Both the position numbers and the translations under genes were made by a program. The notes under the pieces were generated by a model. The model made no database searches. It was not told where the DNA came from and was given only the letters and a program-made list of their open reading frames with translations. A stretch of 64,000 nucleotides of DNA. It comes from Litoreibacter roseus. Its GTDB lineage: Bacteria; Pseudomonadota; Alphaproteobacteria; Rhodobacterales; Rhodobacteraceae. The stretch spans positions 434,001 to 498,000 of the forward strand of contig NZ_BLJE01000002.1 in the NCBI RefSeq assembly GCF_009811795.1, in the 5' to 3' direction. Below are positions 28,002-36,411 of this stretch, piece after piece (the first letter of the stretch is position 1; every line of letters starts with the position of its first letter).

Positions 28002-29117
28002 TCAGGAGAATTCCGTGCGAATCTTGTCCGTCTGCTCACCGATATCTGGTATGGGTGCAGGCGCACTTTTCGGATGAAGCGGGGGCGCGGCCATGGAATA
28101 GACTTGTCCATTCGCAACACCTTCGATCCGGCGCAGGGACGGGTGAGCGCTTAGATCGGGAACTCCGCAGACACGGCCAAAGGCTAGACCGGCCCGGTCG
28201 AGACGCGCAATGGCTTCGGACTGTGTCAGGCTGGCAAAGACAGGCTCCATCTCCGGGTCTAGAATGCTGCGGTTTTTCGATCGTTTCGGGTTCGTATCGA
28301 ACCGGTCATCAGCGGCAAGCGCGGGCCTTTCCAATACGTCGCGGCACAGTCGTACCCATTCATCGGCGGTCTGAACCGCCACCATGACATCGCCGTCGGC
28401 ACATTTGAAAGATCGATACGGGTAGATCGAGGCATGCTGCAGCCCGTTGCGACCCCAAATTAATCCGGCCTGTTCGAAGTGCAGGAGTGGAACATTCATC
28501 CAATCTGCGAGACAATCAAACATCGACACCTCGATGGATTTGCCCTTACCCGTGATGCCGCGCTGTATCAGTGCCTCTAAAATAGCGGCGTGCGCCGTCA
28601 TCCCAGTGGCAATATCAGCAACGGATGCACCGGTCTTGCTGGGGGTATCGTCGGTTCCGGTGATTGCGCATAGACCGCTTTCCGCCTGTATCAGCATATC
28701 ATAGGCCCGCATGTCTGCGTAATCGGTGTCCTGTCCATAGCCCACGATGGACAGCATGATCAGTCGCGGGTTGAGCGCCAGCACGGTCTCTGGTGTCAGT
28801 CCCAACCGACCAAACGCGCCAGGGACGAGATTTTGCACCAAGACATCCGCTTTCGCCAACATTCGGCGCAGGAGTTCCAAATCTGCCGCGTCTTTCAGAT
28901 TAAGAACCGCGCTCTCTTTCCCGCGATTGAGCCAGACGAAGTAGGCGCTCGCCCCGTGAACAACCGCATCATAATGACGGGCCGTTTCTCCTTGGGGCCG
29001 CTCGATCTTGATAACCCGCGCACCGGCGTCTGCAAGGCGGGCGGTACAAAGTGGCGCCGCCACGGCTTGCTCGATTGAGACCACGGTAAGACCTGTGAGG
29101 GGGGTGTCGTCTTCCAT
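28002..29117 (-). CDS. CaiB/BaiF family CoA-transferase
   Basis: The 371-residue class III CoA-transferase shows LTVVSIEQAVAAPLCTARLA at the N-terminus, ARVIKIERPQGETAR and the catalytic-Asp region RAYDMLIQAESGL. Family members move CoA between carboxylic acids. Its single-domain length rules out the two-domain DMSP lyase DddD. Coupled by ATGA to the acyl-CoA dehydrogenase, it probably activates an acid that the dehydrogenase then oxidises. Itaconate, mesaconate or carnitine-type acids are all possible. Confidence 0.85.
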   Translation of the reverse strand: MEDDTPLTGLTVVSIEQAVAAPLCTARLADAGARVIKIERPQGETARHYDAVVHGASAYFVWLNRGKESAVLNLKDAADLELLRRMLAKADVLVQNLVPGAFGRLGLTPETVLALNPRLIMLSIVGYGQDTDYADMRAYDMLIQAESGLCAITGTDDTPSKTGASVADIATGMTAHAAILEALIQRGITGKGKSIEVSMFDCLADWMNVPLLHFEQAGLIWGRNGLQHASIYPYRSFKCADGDVMVAVQTADEWVRLCRDVLERPALAADDRFDTNPKRSKNRSILDPEMEPVFASLTQSEAIARLDRAGLAFGRVCGVPDLSAHPSLRRIEGVANGQVYSMAAPPLHPKSAPAPIPDIGEQTDKIRTEFS

Positions 29118-30280
29118 CAGTAGGACCTCGGTAGATCAAGCACATGTTCGGCAAGGTAGGACAGGATCAAGTTCGTCGAGATCGGAGCAACTTGATAGAG
29201 GCGCGTCTCGCGGAATTTGCGTTCGATGTCGTACTCTTCTGCAAAACCGAACCCACCATGGGTCTGGATGCAGACATTCGCCGCCTCCCACGCGGCGTCG
29301 GCGGCCAGCATCTTTGCCATATTGGCCATCTCACCACAGTCTTCGTCCGCCTCGAACTGATCAATCGCGCGCTCTACGACCAATTCAGCCGCCCGCATGT
29401 TTGCGTAGGCTTTCGCGATCGGGAACTGGACCCCTTGATTTTGACCAATGGCGCGCCCAAAAACAGTACGGTCCTTGGCGTAGTTGCGCGCGCGGTCAAT
29501 AAACCATTTGGCGTCGCCGATGCATTCGGATGCGATCAGGATCCGCTCCGCGTTCATGCCGGACAGGATGTAACGAAACCCTTTGCCGACCTCGCCCACC
29601 AGATTTTCGGCCGGAACGCGGACGTTGTCGAAAAATACTTCGGTGGTCGAGTGATTCATCATGGTGCGGATGGGCTTGATCGTCAGACCATTTCGTTTGG
29701 CATCGGTCATATCCACGATGAAGACCGACAGACCCTCTGTGCGCTTTTCAACCTTATCTTTAGGCGTCGTCCGCGCCAGCAACAGCATCAGATCTGAATG
29801 CTCCGCGCGGCTTGTCCAGACCTTTTGACCATTGATGATGTACGTGTCGCCTTCGCGGGCCGCGACTGTCTTGATTGACGTCGTGTCCGTGCCGCTTGTG
29901 GGCTCCGTCACGCCGAAAGCCTGAAGACGCTGTGACCCGCTGGCAATCTCTGGCAGGTACTTCGCCTTCTGTGCCGGGCTGCCGTGGCGCAAGAGCGTTC
30001 CCATAATGTACATCTGTGCGTGGCAGGCACCACCGTTGCACCCTTGCAGATGGATTTCCTGCAAGATCGCCGCAGCCGCCCCCAGCGGAAGGCCTGCACC
30101 GCCGAACTCTTCTGGAATCAGAACCGAGAGGTAGCCTGCGGTCGTCAGCGCATCAACGAATGCAGTAGGATAAGCCATGTGCCGATCGAGATCGCGCCAG
30201 TACGTGCCATCGAACTTCCGGCATAGCTTTGCGACCTCGGCGCGAATTTCCGGATGTCGAGCGGCGTCAATGTTTTGCAT
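29117..30280 (-). CDS. Acyl-CoA dehydrogenase
   Basis: The 387-residue flavoprotein shows VLIPEEFGGAGLPLGAAAA, FGVTEPTSGTDTTSIKT (FAD/substrate loop), FFDNVRVPAENLVGEVGKGF, and IQTHGGFGFAEEYDIER near the C-terminus, where the usual terminal 'IYxGTxE' reads YQVAPIS. I use the ATG at 30280 (MQNIDAAR), which gives the normal family length; 30313 is an alternative. It is first in a two-gene operon with the CoA-transferase and divergent from the NTF2-like gene. Confidence 0.88.
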   Translation of the reverse strand: MQNIDAARHPEIRAEVAKLCRKFDGTYWRDLDRHMAYPTAFVDALTTAGYLSVLIPEEFGGAGLPLGAAAAILQEIHLQGCNGGACHAQMYIMGTLLRHGSPAQKAKYLPEIASGSQRLQAFGVTEPTSGTDTTSIKTVAAREGDTYIINGQKVWTSRAEHSDLMLLLARTTPKDKVEKRTEGLSVFIVDMTDAKRNGLTIKPIRTMMNHSTTEVFFDNVRVPAENLVGEVGKGFRYILSGMNAERILIASECIGDAKWFIDRARNYAKDRTVFGRAIGQNQGVQFPIAKAYANMRAAELVVERAIDQFEADEDCGEMANMAKMLAADAAWEAANVCIQTHGGFGFAEEYDIERKFRETRLYQVAPISTNLILSYLAEHVLDLPRSY

Positions 30281-30488
30281 GTGAAGCTTTCCCAAGTGGT
30301 CCGGGGGAAGCATGTCAGTATCCGGTGAGGTGAAAAAGGCAGAAAGGGCTGCCGCCAAGAGAGCTCGCCCGCAAGGATTGGATGCCGAGCAAGAATATTC
30401 AAAAATCAACGTGTCTTGTTCAATCTCTTCACGGATAGCCTGCCTATCTTCAAACTCATCAGAACTTGAACACGAACTGGAGATGACG
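30281..30488. promoter_or_regulatory. Divergent control region, acyl-CoA dehydrogenase / NTF2-like gene
   Basis: This 208-nt gap must carry promoters for both directions. I see no clear palindrome or -35/-10 pair, and not the repeats found at the lysR-BCCT region. Confidence 0.4.
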
Positions 30489-31064
30489 ATGAACGCCCTG
30501 ACCTCAACCTTCGCTATGACATCCGCCGTTGCCGTTGGGTTCTTTGCCCTTAGCGCCGCCGTGGCCAACGCATTTGAGCCAAGCGAGCCGATCACGGCGG
30601 AAACGCTTTTAGAGGTCGCAGAGATGACCCGGATCGCAAATGCCATCGACTCGGCGGTGGATGCAAAGAACTGGGACGTCGCGCGCAGCTATTTCACCGA
30701 CACGATTGATGTCGATTTCACATCCCTTGTTGGGGGCGAGCCCGCAACAATTCCCGCCGACGCCTTGATTGCGGGATGGTCTGGCAATCTGTCTGCGGAA
30801 AAGACGTCCTTCCACCTGCGTGGCAACCATGATGTCGTTTTCACTAGCGAAGACAGCGCTGTGATGCACAGCCATGGATATGCGTGGAACCGGATGGAAC
30901 GCGGTGCGCTGGAAGAGAACGGCGGCAACGATCTGTGGGAAGTCTGGGGTACCTATGAGCATAGCTTTGTCCAGACCGATGCGGGTTGGAAAGTTGACGG
31001 AATGACCTTCAATGCGACCGCGCAGCGCGGCAACGCCTTCGTGCGCGACACGCCCGGTAGCTGA
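30489..31064 (+). CDS. Secreted NTF2/SnoaL-like protein
   Basis: The 191-residue protein begins with a Sec signal, MNALTSTFAMTSAVAVGFFA, ending at ANA-FEP. An NTF2-like cone fold follows (IANAIDSAVDAKNWDVARSY, FHLRGNHDVVF, WEVWGTYEHSFVQTDAGWKV). I chose the ATG at 30489, 6 nt after GGAG; the ATG two codons earlier is too close to it. It may be a periplasmic enzyme or binding protein of the catabolic block. The next gene carries an NTF2-like domain fused to a monooxygenase. Confidence 0.75.
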   Translation: MNALTSTFAMTSAVAVGFFALSAAVANAFEPSEPITAETLLEVAEMTRIANAIDSAVDAKNWDVARSYFTDTIDVDFTSLVGGEPATIPADALIAGWSGNLSAEKTSFHLRGNHDVVFTSEDSAVMHSHGYAWNRMERGALEENGGNDLWEVWGTYEHSFVQTDAGWKVDGMTFNATAQRGNAFVRDTPGS

Positions 31065-31223
31065 CGCCAAAGGTCCTCACATTCCAAGGATCATCCAGAA
31101 TTTCGGGGGGGCTTGATGCGGGCGATGATCCGCTTCCCTCCCAAATTTAATCGGAAAAAGCTTGGTGAAACCATGTCTGCGGCGCAATCCTGAAGCGGCA
31201 GCATGGTTAAGGGAGGACATATT
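31065..31223. promoter_or_regulatory. Leader/promoter region of the monooxygenase gene
   Basis: This is 159 nt without a gene. TGAAACCAT at 31166-31174 also occurs in the lysR-BCCT control region, so both may answer to the same regulator. GGGAGGA lies 6 nt before the start codon. Confidence 0.35.
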
Positions 31224-33023
31224 ATGCTCGACACGACAACAGATGATACCGTCCGCAGCTTTCTTGATACCTTTGGGCAAGCACTGGAACGAGAGGACAT
31301 CGACGCTGCCGTCGATATGTTTGCTGAAGACTGTTACTGGCGCGATCTCGTGACGTTCACATGGAACATCAAGACCGTTGAAGGCCGAGAAGAAGTGGCA
31401 GACATGCTGCAGAACCAACTGGCCAAAACCAAACCAACGGCGTGGCAACTGGCGGATGGGGAAATCGCGACCGAGGAAGACGGGATCACGACGGCCTGGA
31501 TCAGCTTCGAGACAAATGTCGCACGCGGCTACGGCCTCGTCAGATTGCGCGACGGCAAGATCTGGACGCTTCTGACATCGATGGTGGAACTGAAGGGCCA
31601 TGAAGAGCCCGCGGGCGTCGATCGACCCCTTGGCGCAAAACACGGCGCGGGAAAGAACCGTCCCAGTTGGAAAGAAGAACGGGACGCGGAACTTCGGCAG
31701 TTGGGCTATACCAAACAACCTTATGTCGTGATCGTTGGCGGTGGGCAGGGTGGAATTGCATTGGGCGCGCGGCTTCGCCAGCTCGGTGTGCCTACAATCA
31801 TCGTCGAGAAGAATGAACGCCCCGGCGACAGCTGGCGCAACCGGTATAAGTCACTCTGCCTGCATGATCCGGTTTGGTACGATCATTTGCCCTACCTGCC
31901 GTTCCCGCCCAACTGGCCGATCTTTTCACCGAAAGACAAGCTGGGTGACTGGCTCGAAATGTACACGAAAGTGATGGAGCTTAACTACTGGACCGAGACA
32001 ACCTGCAAATCAGCCAATTATGACGAAGCCAATGGCGAATGGACGATTGTCGTGGATCGCGGCGGCGAAGAAGTCACCTTAAAACCCAAGCAGCTGGTGC
32101 TGGCGACAGGCATGTCCGGCAAGGCAAATGTGCCTGACATTCCGGGCGCTGACAGGTTCAAAGGTGACCAGCATCACTCGTCCCAGCACCCCGGGCCCGA
32201 TGCTTATAAAGGCAAGAAGGCTGTTGTAATTGGATCCAACAACTCAGCCCACGATATCTGCGCGGCGCTTTGGGAAAATGATGTCGACGTGACAATGGTT
32301 CAGCGTAGTACCACGCATATCGTGCGGTCTGATACGTTGATGGATATCGGTCTGGGCGCACTCTACTCCGAGGAGGCTGTGCAGGCGGGAATGACGACGA
32401 ACAAGGCCGATATGATCTTTGCGTCACTGCCCTACCGGATCCTCCACGAGTTCCAGATTCCGCTGTATCAGCAGATGAAAGAGAGGGATCAGGACTTTTA
32501 CGACGGGCTTGAAAAGGCCGGGTTTCAGATGGACTGGGGCGACGATAATTCCGGGCTGTTCATGAAGTACCTGCGGCGCGGGTCGGGGTACTACATCGAC
32601 GTCGGTGCCAGTCAATTGATTATCGACGGCAAGATAAAGCTGGCCCATGGGCAAGTGACGGAAATCGTTGAGGATGGTGTGATCCTTGAAGATGGCACAA
32701 AACTTGATGCGGACCTGATTGTCTATGCGACAGGCTATGGGTCAATGAATGGCTGGGCGGCAGATTTGATCGGACAGGATGTAGCTGACAAAGTTGGTAA
32801 GTGCTGGGGACTGGGATCGAACACCACCAAAGACCCCGGACCTTGGGAGGGCGAGCAGCGCAATATGTGGAAACCTACCCGGCAGGATGGGCTGTGGTTT
32901 CATGGTGGTAATCTGCACCAGTCGCGGCACTACTCTCAGTTCCTGTCTCTTCAACTCAAAGCGCGGATGGAAGGGATCGATACGCCGGTCTACGGCGTGC
33001 CAGAAGTGCATCATCTCGGATGA
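31224..33023 (+). CDS. NTF2-like domain fused to a flavin-containing monooxygenase
   Basis: The protein has 599 residues. Residues about 1-140 form an NTF2/SnoaL domain (FGQALEREDIDAAVDMFAED, CYWRDLVTFTWNIKTVEG). The rest is a class B flavin monooxygenase: FAD motif VIVGGGQGGIALGARL, the middle PDIPGADRFKGDQHHSSQ, the NADPH motif KAVVIGSNNSAHDICAAL, and a C-terminal ATGYGSMNGW. It hydroxylates or N-oxidises a small molecule using NADPH and O2. The substrate is unknown; a nitrogenous osmolyte is suggested by the BCCT and hydantoinase neighbours. Confidence 0.87.
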   Translation: MLDTTTDDTVRSFLDTFGQALEREDIDAAVDMFAEDCYWRDLVTFTWNIKTVEGREEVADMLQNQLAKTKPTAWQLADGEIATEEDGITTAWISFETNVARGYGLVRLRDGKIWTLLTSMVELKGHEEPAGVDRPLGAKHGAGKNRPSWKEERDAELRQLGYTKQPYVVIVGGGQGGIALGARLRQLGVPTIIVEKNERPGDSWRNRYKSLCLHDPVWYDHLPYLPFPPNWPIFSPKDKLGDWLEMYTKVMELNYWTETTCKSANYDEANGEWTIVVDRGGEEVTLKPKQLVLATGMSGKANVPDIPGADRFKGDQHHSSQHPGPDAYKGKKAVVIGSNNSAHDICAALWENDVDVTMVQRSTTHIVRSDTLMDIGLGALYSEEAVQAGMTTNKADMIFASLPYRILHEFQIPLYQQMKERDQDFYDGLEKAGFQMDWGDDNSGLFMKYLRRGSGYYIDVGASQLIIDGKIKLAHGQVTEIVEDGVILEDGTKLDADLIVYATGYGSMNGWAADLIGQDVADKVGKCWGLGSNTTKDPGPWEGEQRNMWKPTRQDGLWFHGGNLHQSRHYSQFLSLQLKARMEGIDTPVYGVPEVHHLG

Positions 33024-33043
33024 CCTTCATCTGTTCTGCTTTG

Positions 33044-33958
33044 TCAGCGGACACCATGTGCTTGCGTTAGACAGTTCAGGAACCGGATCGTTTTGCGATC
33101 CGGTTCCGGATGCTTTCGGGTGATCGCCGCGAACATGCTCACGTATCGGCTGTTCTCAGGATCAACCGGCTTCACCTTCCCGGCTGCCACGAACGGGGCG
33201 GCGGAGTGATCGGCGAGAAAGCCAAGATAAGCGCCGGACTGGATCAGCAGCGACAGTGCTTCCTCGTCCTGTACTCGGGCCGCACGTCGGAGCCCGAGGC
33301 TTTGCCCGGCCGTCATATTGGGCGAGTTGAACCCGAAGCCCGCGTACTTATGGCGGGCGACATCTATCGTGGCACCATCATCAGAAAACAGCGGATGCCC
33401 TTCGCCACAATAAAGCGTCATATGTTCCCTGTAGAGGTCCCGGTAGCGGAGCGATGGGGATGGACGGTGAACCGGCACGATGCCCAAATCAAGTGTACCT
33501 TCGACAATACGGGCCTCAATGATGTTTGGCGGCTCGACTGAAACATCCAAAAGTACGTCGGGTGCCAGTTCGTCATAGGCTTGGATCGCCTTGTGGATCT
33601 GCGCATTGGGGTTTGTGGTCGATTGATCAAACAGACCAAGTCGTAAAGTGCCGGTCAGATTTTCGTGAATGTTGTCGACCTCTGATTGGAACAGGTCGAT
33701 GGAATTCAACAGCCGTCTGGCCGACGCCAGCACCTGCTCACCTTCCGGGGTCAATGAAAACCCGGCGGGACCCCGATTACAAAGTTTGAGACCCATCCGC
33801 ATTTCAAGATCAGCGATGTGCTTAGAAATCGTTGAGCGTCCGATGTTCAGCTCAGGTTCAGAGGCGGCCAACCCGCCGCACTCGGCAACCGCCACGAACA
33901 CGCGGACAAGCCGAATATCCACGTTTCCCAGACTTTTCAGGATCGCGCGTTTCGCCAT
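33044..33958 (-). CDS. LysR-family regulator of the catabolic block
   Basis: The 304-residue LysR protein has the winged helix at about residues 15-75 (VDIRLVRVFVAVAECGGLAA, NIGRSTISKHIADLEMRMGL) and an effector domain. Divergent from the BCCT transporter and convergent with the monooxygenase, it is the likely local activator. Two 19-bp direct repeats lie in the divergent region. Its 3' end contains a perfect 12-bp inverted repeat. Confidence 0.9.
   Translation of the reverse strand: MAKRAILKSLGNVDIRLVRVFVAVAECGGLAASEPELNIGRSTISKHIADLEMRMGLKLCNRGPAGFSLTPEGEQVLASARRLLNSIDLFQSEVDNIHENLTGTLRLGLFDQSTTNPNAQIHKAIQAYDELAPDVLLDVSVEPPNIIEARIVEGTLDLGIVPVHRPSPSLRYRDLYREHMTLYCGEGHPLFSDDGATIDVARHKYAGFGFNSPNMTAGQSLGLRRAARVQDEEALSLLIQSGAYLGFLADHSAAPFVAAGKVKPVDPENSRYVSMFAAITRKHPEPDRKTIRFLNCLTQAHGVR
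33079..33107. terminator. 12-bp perfect hairpin inside the lysR 3' end
   Basis: GGAACCGGATCG (33079-33090) and CGATCCGGTTCC (33096-33107) pair perfectly around TTTTG. The hairpin is 56 nt beyond the convergent monooxygenase stop and within lysR coding sequence. It has no T-tract, so it may stop or protect the monooxygenase transcript rather than act as a classic terminator. Confidence 0.5.
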
Positions 33959-33964
33959 CCAAAT

Positions 33965-34013
33965 GTTTCCTTTTTATGAAACCATAGGTCCAAAGGTTCC
34001 CTGTTATCAAACC
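33965..34013. repeat. Two 19-bp direct repeats, likely LysR operator
   Basis: On the minus strand the copies read GGTTTCATAAAAAGGAAAC (33965-33983) and GGTTTGATAACAGGGAACC (33995-34013). They match at 15 of 19 positions and start exactly 30 bp apart, on the same helix face. Each has an imperfect GGTTT...AAAC dyad. They lie just upstream of lysR and between it and the transporter gene. Confidence 0.6.
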
Positions 34014-34171
34014 AGAATTCATCTGCAACGCTGAGGTCGGTGGGCTTGCCTTGGCAAACAATGATCCCAAAGCGGAGAAAAACGCAGGCCCGCAACTGCG
34101 CCTCCGATGCTCGGACCGGCATTCCATGCCTGCACCGGAGGACCAGCAGACAAAAAAACAGGGAGACTACT

Positions 34172-35821
34172 ATGGCCATAAAGCCAGCAATTATGGACCT
34201 GCCCATTAAAACCGCTGCTCAAGGGTTTTATGCAGGGTTCAGCAAGAACGTAACTGTAACCTCTAAGCTCTTAATCGGCGGACTGGTCCTTTGGGCCGTT
34301 GCCTTCCCGGATCAGGCGGGCGGGGTCCTCAATTCCTTTAATTCATTCATCCTCGCAAATTTCGCGACCTGGTATATCTGGGTGGTGGCGCTTTTCGTTC
34401 TGATCTGCGTGCTTCTGGCCCTTTGGCCCACGGCAGGTCGCTTGAATCTTGGGCAACCCGGCGAAAAGCCCGAATTCTCCAATTTTTCATGGTTTTCGAT
34501 GATGTTCGGCGCCGGGATTGGCGTCGGAATGCTGACATGGGCCGTTGCGGAACCGGTCTACCATTTCAACAACAACCCCGAGGTGATCCAAGGCCTTACC
34601 AATGGCGGCACGGCGGACAACATACGCATGGCTTACAAATGGTCCTTCTTGCACTGGGGTCTCGGCGCTTGGGCCTGCTATGCTATTGCGGGTCTGTCGC
34701 TGGCCTTCTTTAGCTATCGGCGGGGGTTGCCGCTGACGATCCGGTCGTCCTTGACACCGTTATTCGGCAAATCGCTTTCGGGTGGTTTGGGCCACGTTAT
34801 TGACATCGTTGCGGTTGTCGCGACGATCTTGGGCGTTGCGCAAACGCTGGGGTTCGGTGTCGAGCAATTCGTGGCTGGCCTTGCGCGGATCGGCATAGGC
34901 GGCTTGATCGGCGAAGACGGCACGGCAAACTCGCTTGGGATCATCGTGGCCATCGTGATCATCATGGGTGCCTCAACCCTGTCGGCGCTGTCCGGTGTCG
35001 GCAAGGGCATCAAGTGGCTCTCTAACATCAACATGGCGCTCAGCATCTTTCTTTTGGCGTTCTTCCTGCTGTTCGGTTCGACGTTCTTCGGTTTGCAGGC
35101 CCTGATTGTGGGTGTCTGGGACTATCTGATCGCGATGCCTGATATGATGTTCCGTGTCTGGCGCACCGATGGTGTTGAAGGAAGCGTCGCCTCTAACCTC
35201 GCCGGGTGGCAGGGCGCATGGTCCGTTTTCTACTGGGCTTGGTGGGTTGCATTTGCACCGTTCGTCGGACTCTTTCTCGCACGGATTTCCAGAGGTCGGT
35301 CCATTCGGGAATTCGTGTTGGGCGCGATGATCGTCCCATCGCTTATGTGCTTCGTTTGGTTCACATGGGCCGGCGGCACCGCGATTGATCTAGAGCTGAA
35401 TGGCGGCGCGAATGGCGTGATTACGGGCGCACCAGACGGGGACAAGATCTTCGCGATGGTCCAATACATGCTTTCGCCGTTCCTCGGGTGGGCCATGGCG
35501 GTCCTGATCGTTGTTCTGCTGATGACATATCTTGTGACGTCCGCAGACTCCGCTGTTTTGATCGTCAACACCATCAATGCGGCAGGGGATGAAGGACCGA
35601 AAGCAAGACCCCACATTGTCTTTTGGGGTGTCGCGTTGGGGGCCGTTGTCGCAGCTTTGCTGCTGGTGGGCGGATTGAAGGCGATCCAGACCGCGATGGT
35701 CATCGGCGCGTTGCCCTTCTCACTGGTGATGGTGCTGATGTGCGTGTCGCTGGTGAAGGCGATCTATAACGATGGTCGCCGTGAGCGAGCCGGTTTGGAA
35801 ACGGTTCAGCCTGCCGAATAA
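34172..35821 (+). CDS. BCCT family betaine/choline/carnitine-type transporter
   Basis: The 549-residue protein has about twelve transmembrane helices. BCCT hallmarks include FGAGIGVGMLTWAVAEPVYH, KWSFLHWGLGAWACYAI and FYWAWWVAFAPFVGLFLARI (the Trp-rich substrate box). It imports quaternary amines or related zwitterions with Na+ or H+. The ATG at 34172 follows GGGAG by 6 nt; upstream in-frame sequence is the lysR control region. Divergent from lysR, it probably feeds the surrounding catabolic genes. Confidence 0.92.
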   Translation: MAIKPAIMDLPIKTAAQGFYAGFSKNVTVTSKLLIGGLVLWAVAFPDQAGGVLNSFNSFILANFATWYIWVVALFVLICVLLALWPTAGRLNLGQPGEKPEFSNFSWFSMMFGAGIGVGMLTWAVAEPVYHFNNNPEVIQGLTNGGTADNIRMAYKWSFLHWGLGAWACYAIAGLSLAFFSYRRGLPLTIRSSLTPLFGKSLSGGLGHVIDIVAVVATILGVAQTLGFGVEQFVAGLARIGIGGLIGEDGTANSLGIIVAIVIIMGASTLSALSGVGKGIKWLSNINMALSIFLLAFFLLFGSTFFGLQALIVGVWDYLIAMPDMMFRVWRTDGVEGSVASNLAGWQGAWSVFYWAWWVAFAPFVGLFLARISRGRSIREFVLGAMIVPSLMCFVWFTWAGGTAIDLELNGGANGVITGAPDGDKIFAMVQYMLSPFLGWAMAVLIVVLLMTYLVTSADSAVLIVNTINAAGDEGPKARPHIVFWGVALGAVVAALLLVGGLKAIQTAMVIGALPFSLVMVLMCVSLVKAIYNDGRRERAGLETVQPAE

Positions 35822-35830
35822 AGAACTGGA

Positions 35831-35861
35831 AGGTGCCGCGTGGATTACCCGCGCGGCACCT
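35831..35861. terminator. Bidirectional stem-loop between BCCT and marR
   Basis: AGGTGCCGCG (35831-35840) and CGCGGCACCT (35852-35861) form a perfect 10-bp stem with an 11-nt loop between the two convergent stops. The T-tract is weak on both sides. Confidence 0.6.
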
Positions 35862-35874
35862 CTGACTTGCCTAG

Positions 35875-36315
35875 CTAGGTTTGTCTTGAAACCCGATGGG
35901 CAATCGTGGTCATTGACCTGACGAATTGCTCGCGATCTTCCTCCGGCAAGGCGCTTAGCATCAGCTTCATGGTTTCTTTTTCTTCAGCATCAATCTGTGT
36001 CCACGCAAATTGACCTTGCTCTGACAGACTAAGCGCCACTGCCCTGCGGTTGGTTTCGGGCCGCTCCCGCAGCACCAATCCGCGCCGAACAAGTCGGTCG
36101 ACAATACTCGTCGCCGTGGTGGGAACAATCGCCAGATGGTTTGCCAGTTCGGCCGACATACAGCCCGGGTTTTGCGAGATAAAGCGCAGGGACTGGATGT
36201 CGGAGGGCTGAAAATTCAACTCCTTGTGGGCGACCTGATGCGAAGTTTCCGCGACTTTGAGCACGCGCATTATCGTCGAAACAGAGGTTTGAAGATCGGA
36301 GACGATATCGGTCAT
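35875..36315 (-). CDS. MarR-family regulator
   Basis: The 146-residue MarR protein has a winged helix with CMSAELANHLAIVPTTATSIVDRLVRRGLVLRE and wing SLSEQG. It sits downstream of the molybdenum-hydroxylase pair on the same strand, but 96 nt away, with its own upstream region. That region carries ATACGA elements like those before the hydroxylase operon, so it probably controls both. Confidence 0.9.
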   Translation of the reverse strand: MTDIVSDLQTSVSTIMRVLKVAETSHQVAHKELNFQPSDIQSLRFISQNPGCMSAELANHLAIVPTTATSIVDRLVRRGLVLRERPETNRRAVALSLSEQGQFAWTQIDAEEKETMKLMLSALPEEDREQFVRSMTTIAHRVSRQT

Positions 36316-36324
36316 AGGAGATCT

Positions 36325-36339
36325 ATACGACGATACGGA
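36325..36339. promoter_or_regulatory. ATACGA-type element upstream of marR
   Basis: ATACGACGATACGGA lies 10 nt upstream of the marR ATG. The ATACGA half-site recurs twice before the Mo-hydroxylase small-subunit gene. An autoregulatory operator is inferred. Confidence 0.35.
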
Positions 36340-36411
36340 ACGAAGACAAGTCAGCCAACCGCTCGGATGGCTGGCTCATCGTCGTCTCACGAAAGATCCT
36401 ATCGTTCAGGT

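Noticed and set aside
28002-29117. DMSP lyase DddD, because a BCCT transporter is nearby
   Set aside because: DddD has two CoA-transferase domains and is more than twice this length; this is a single-domain CaiB/BaiF protein.
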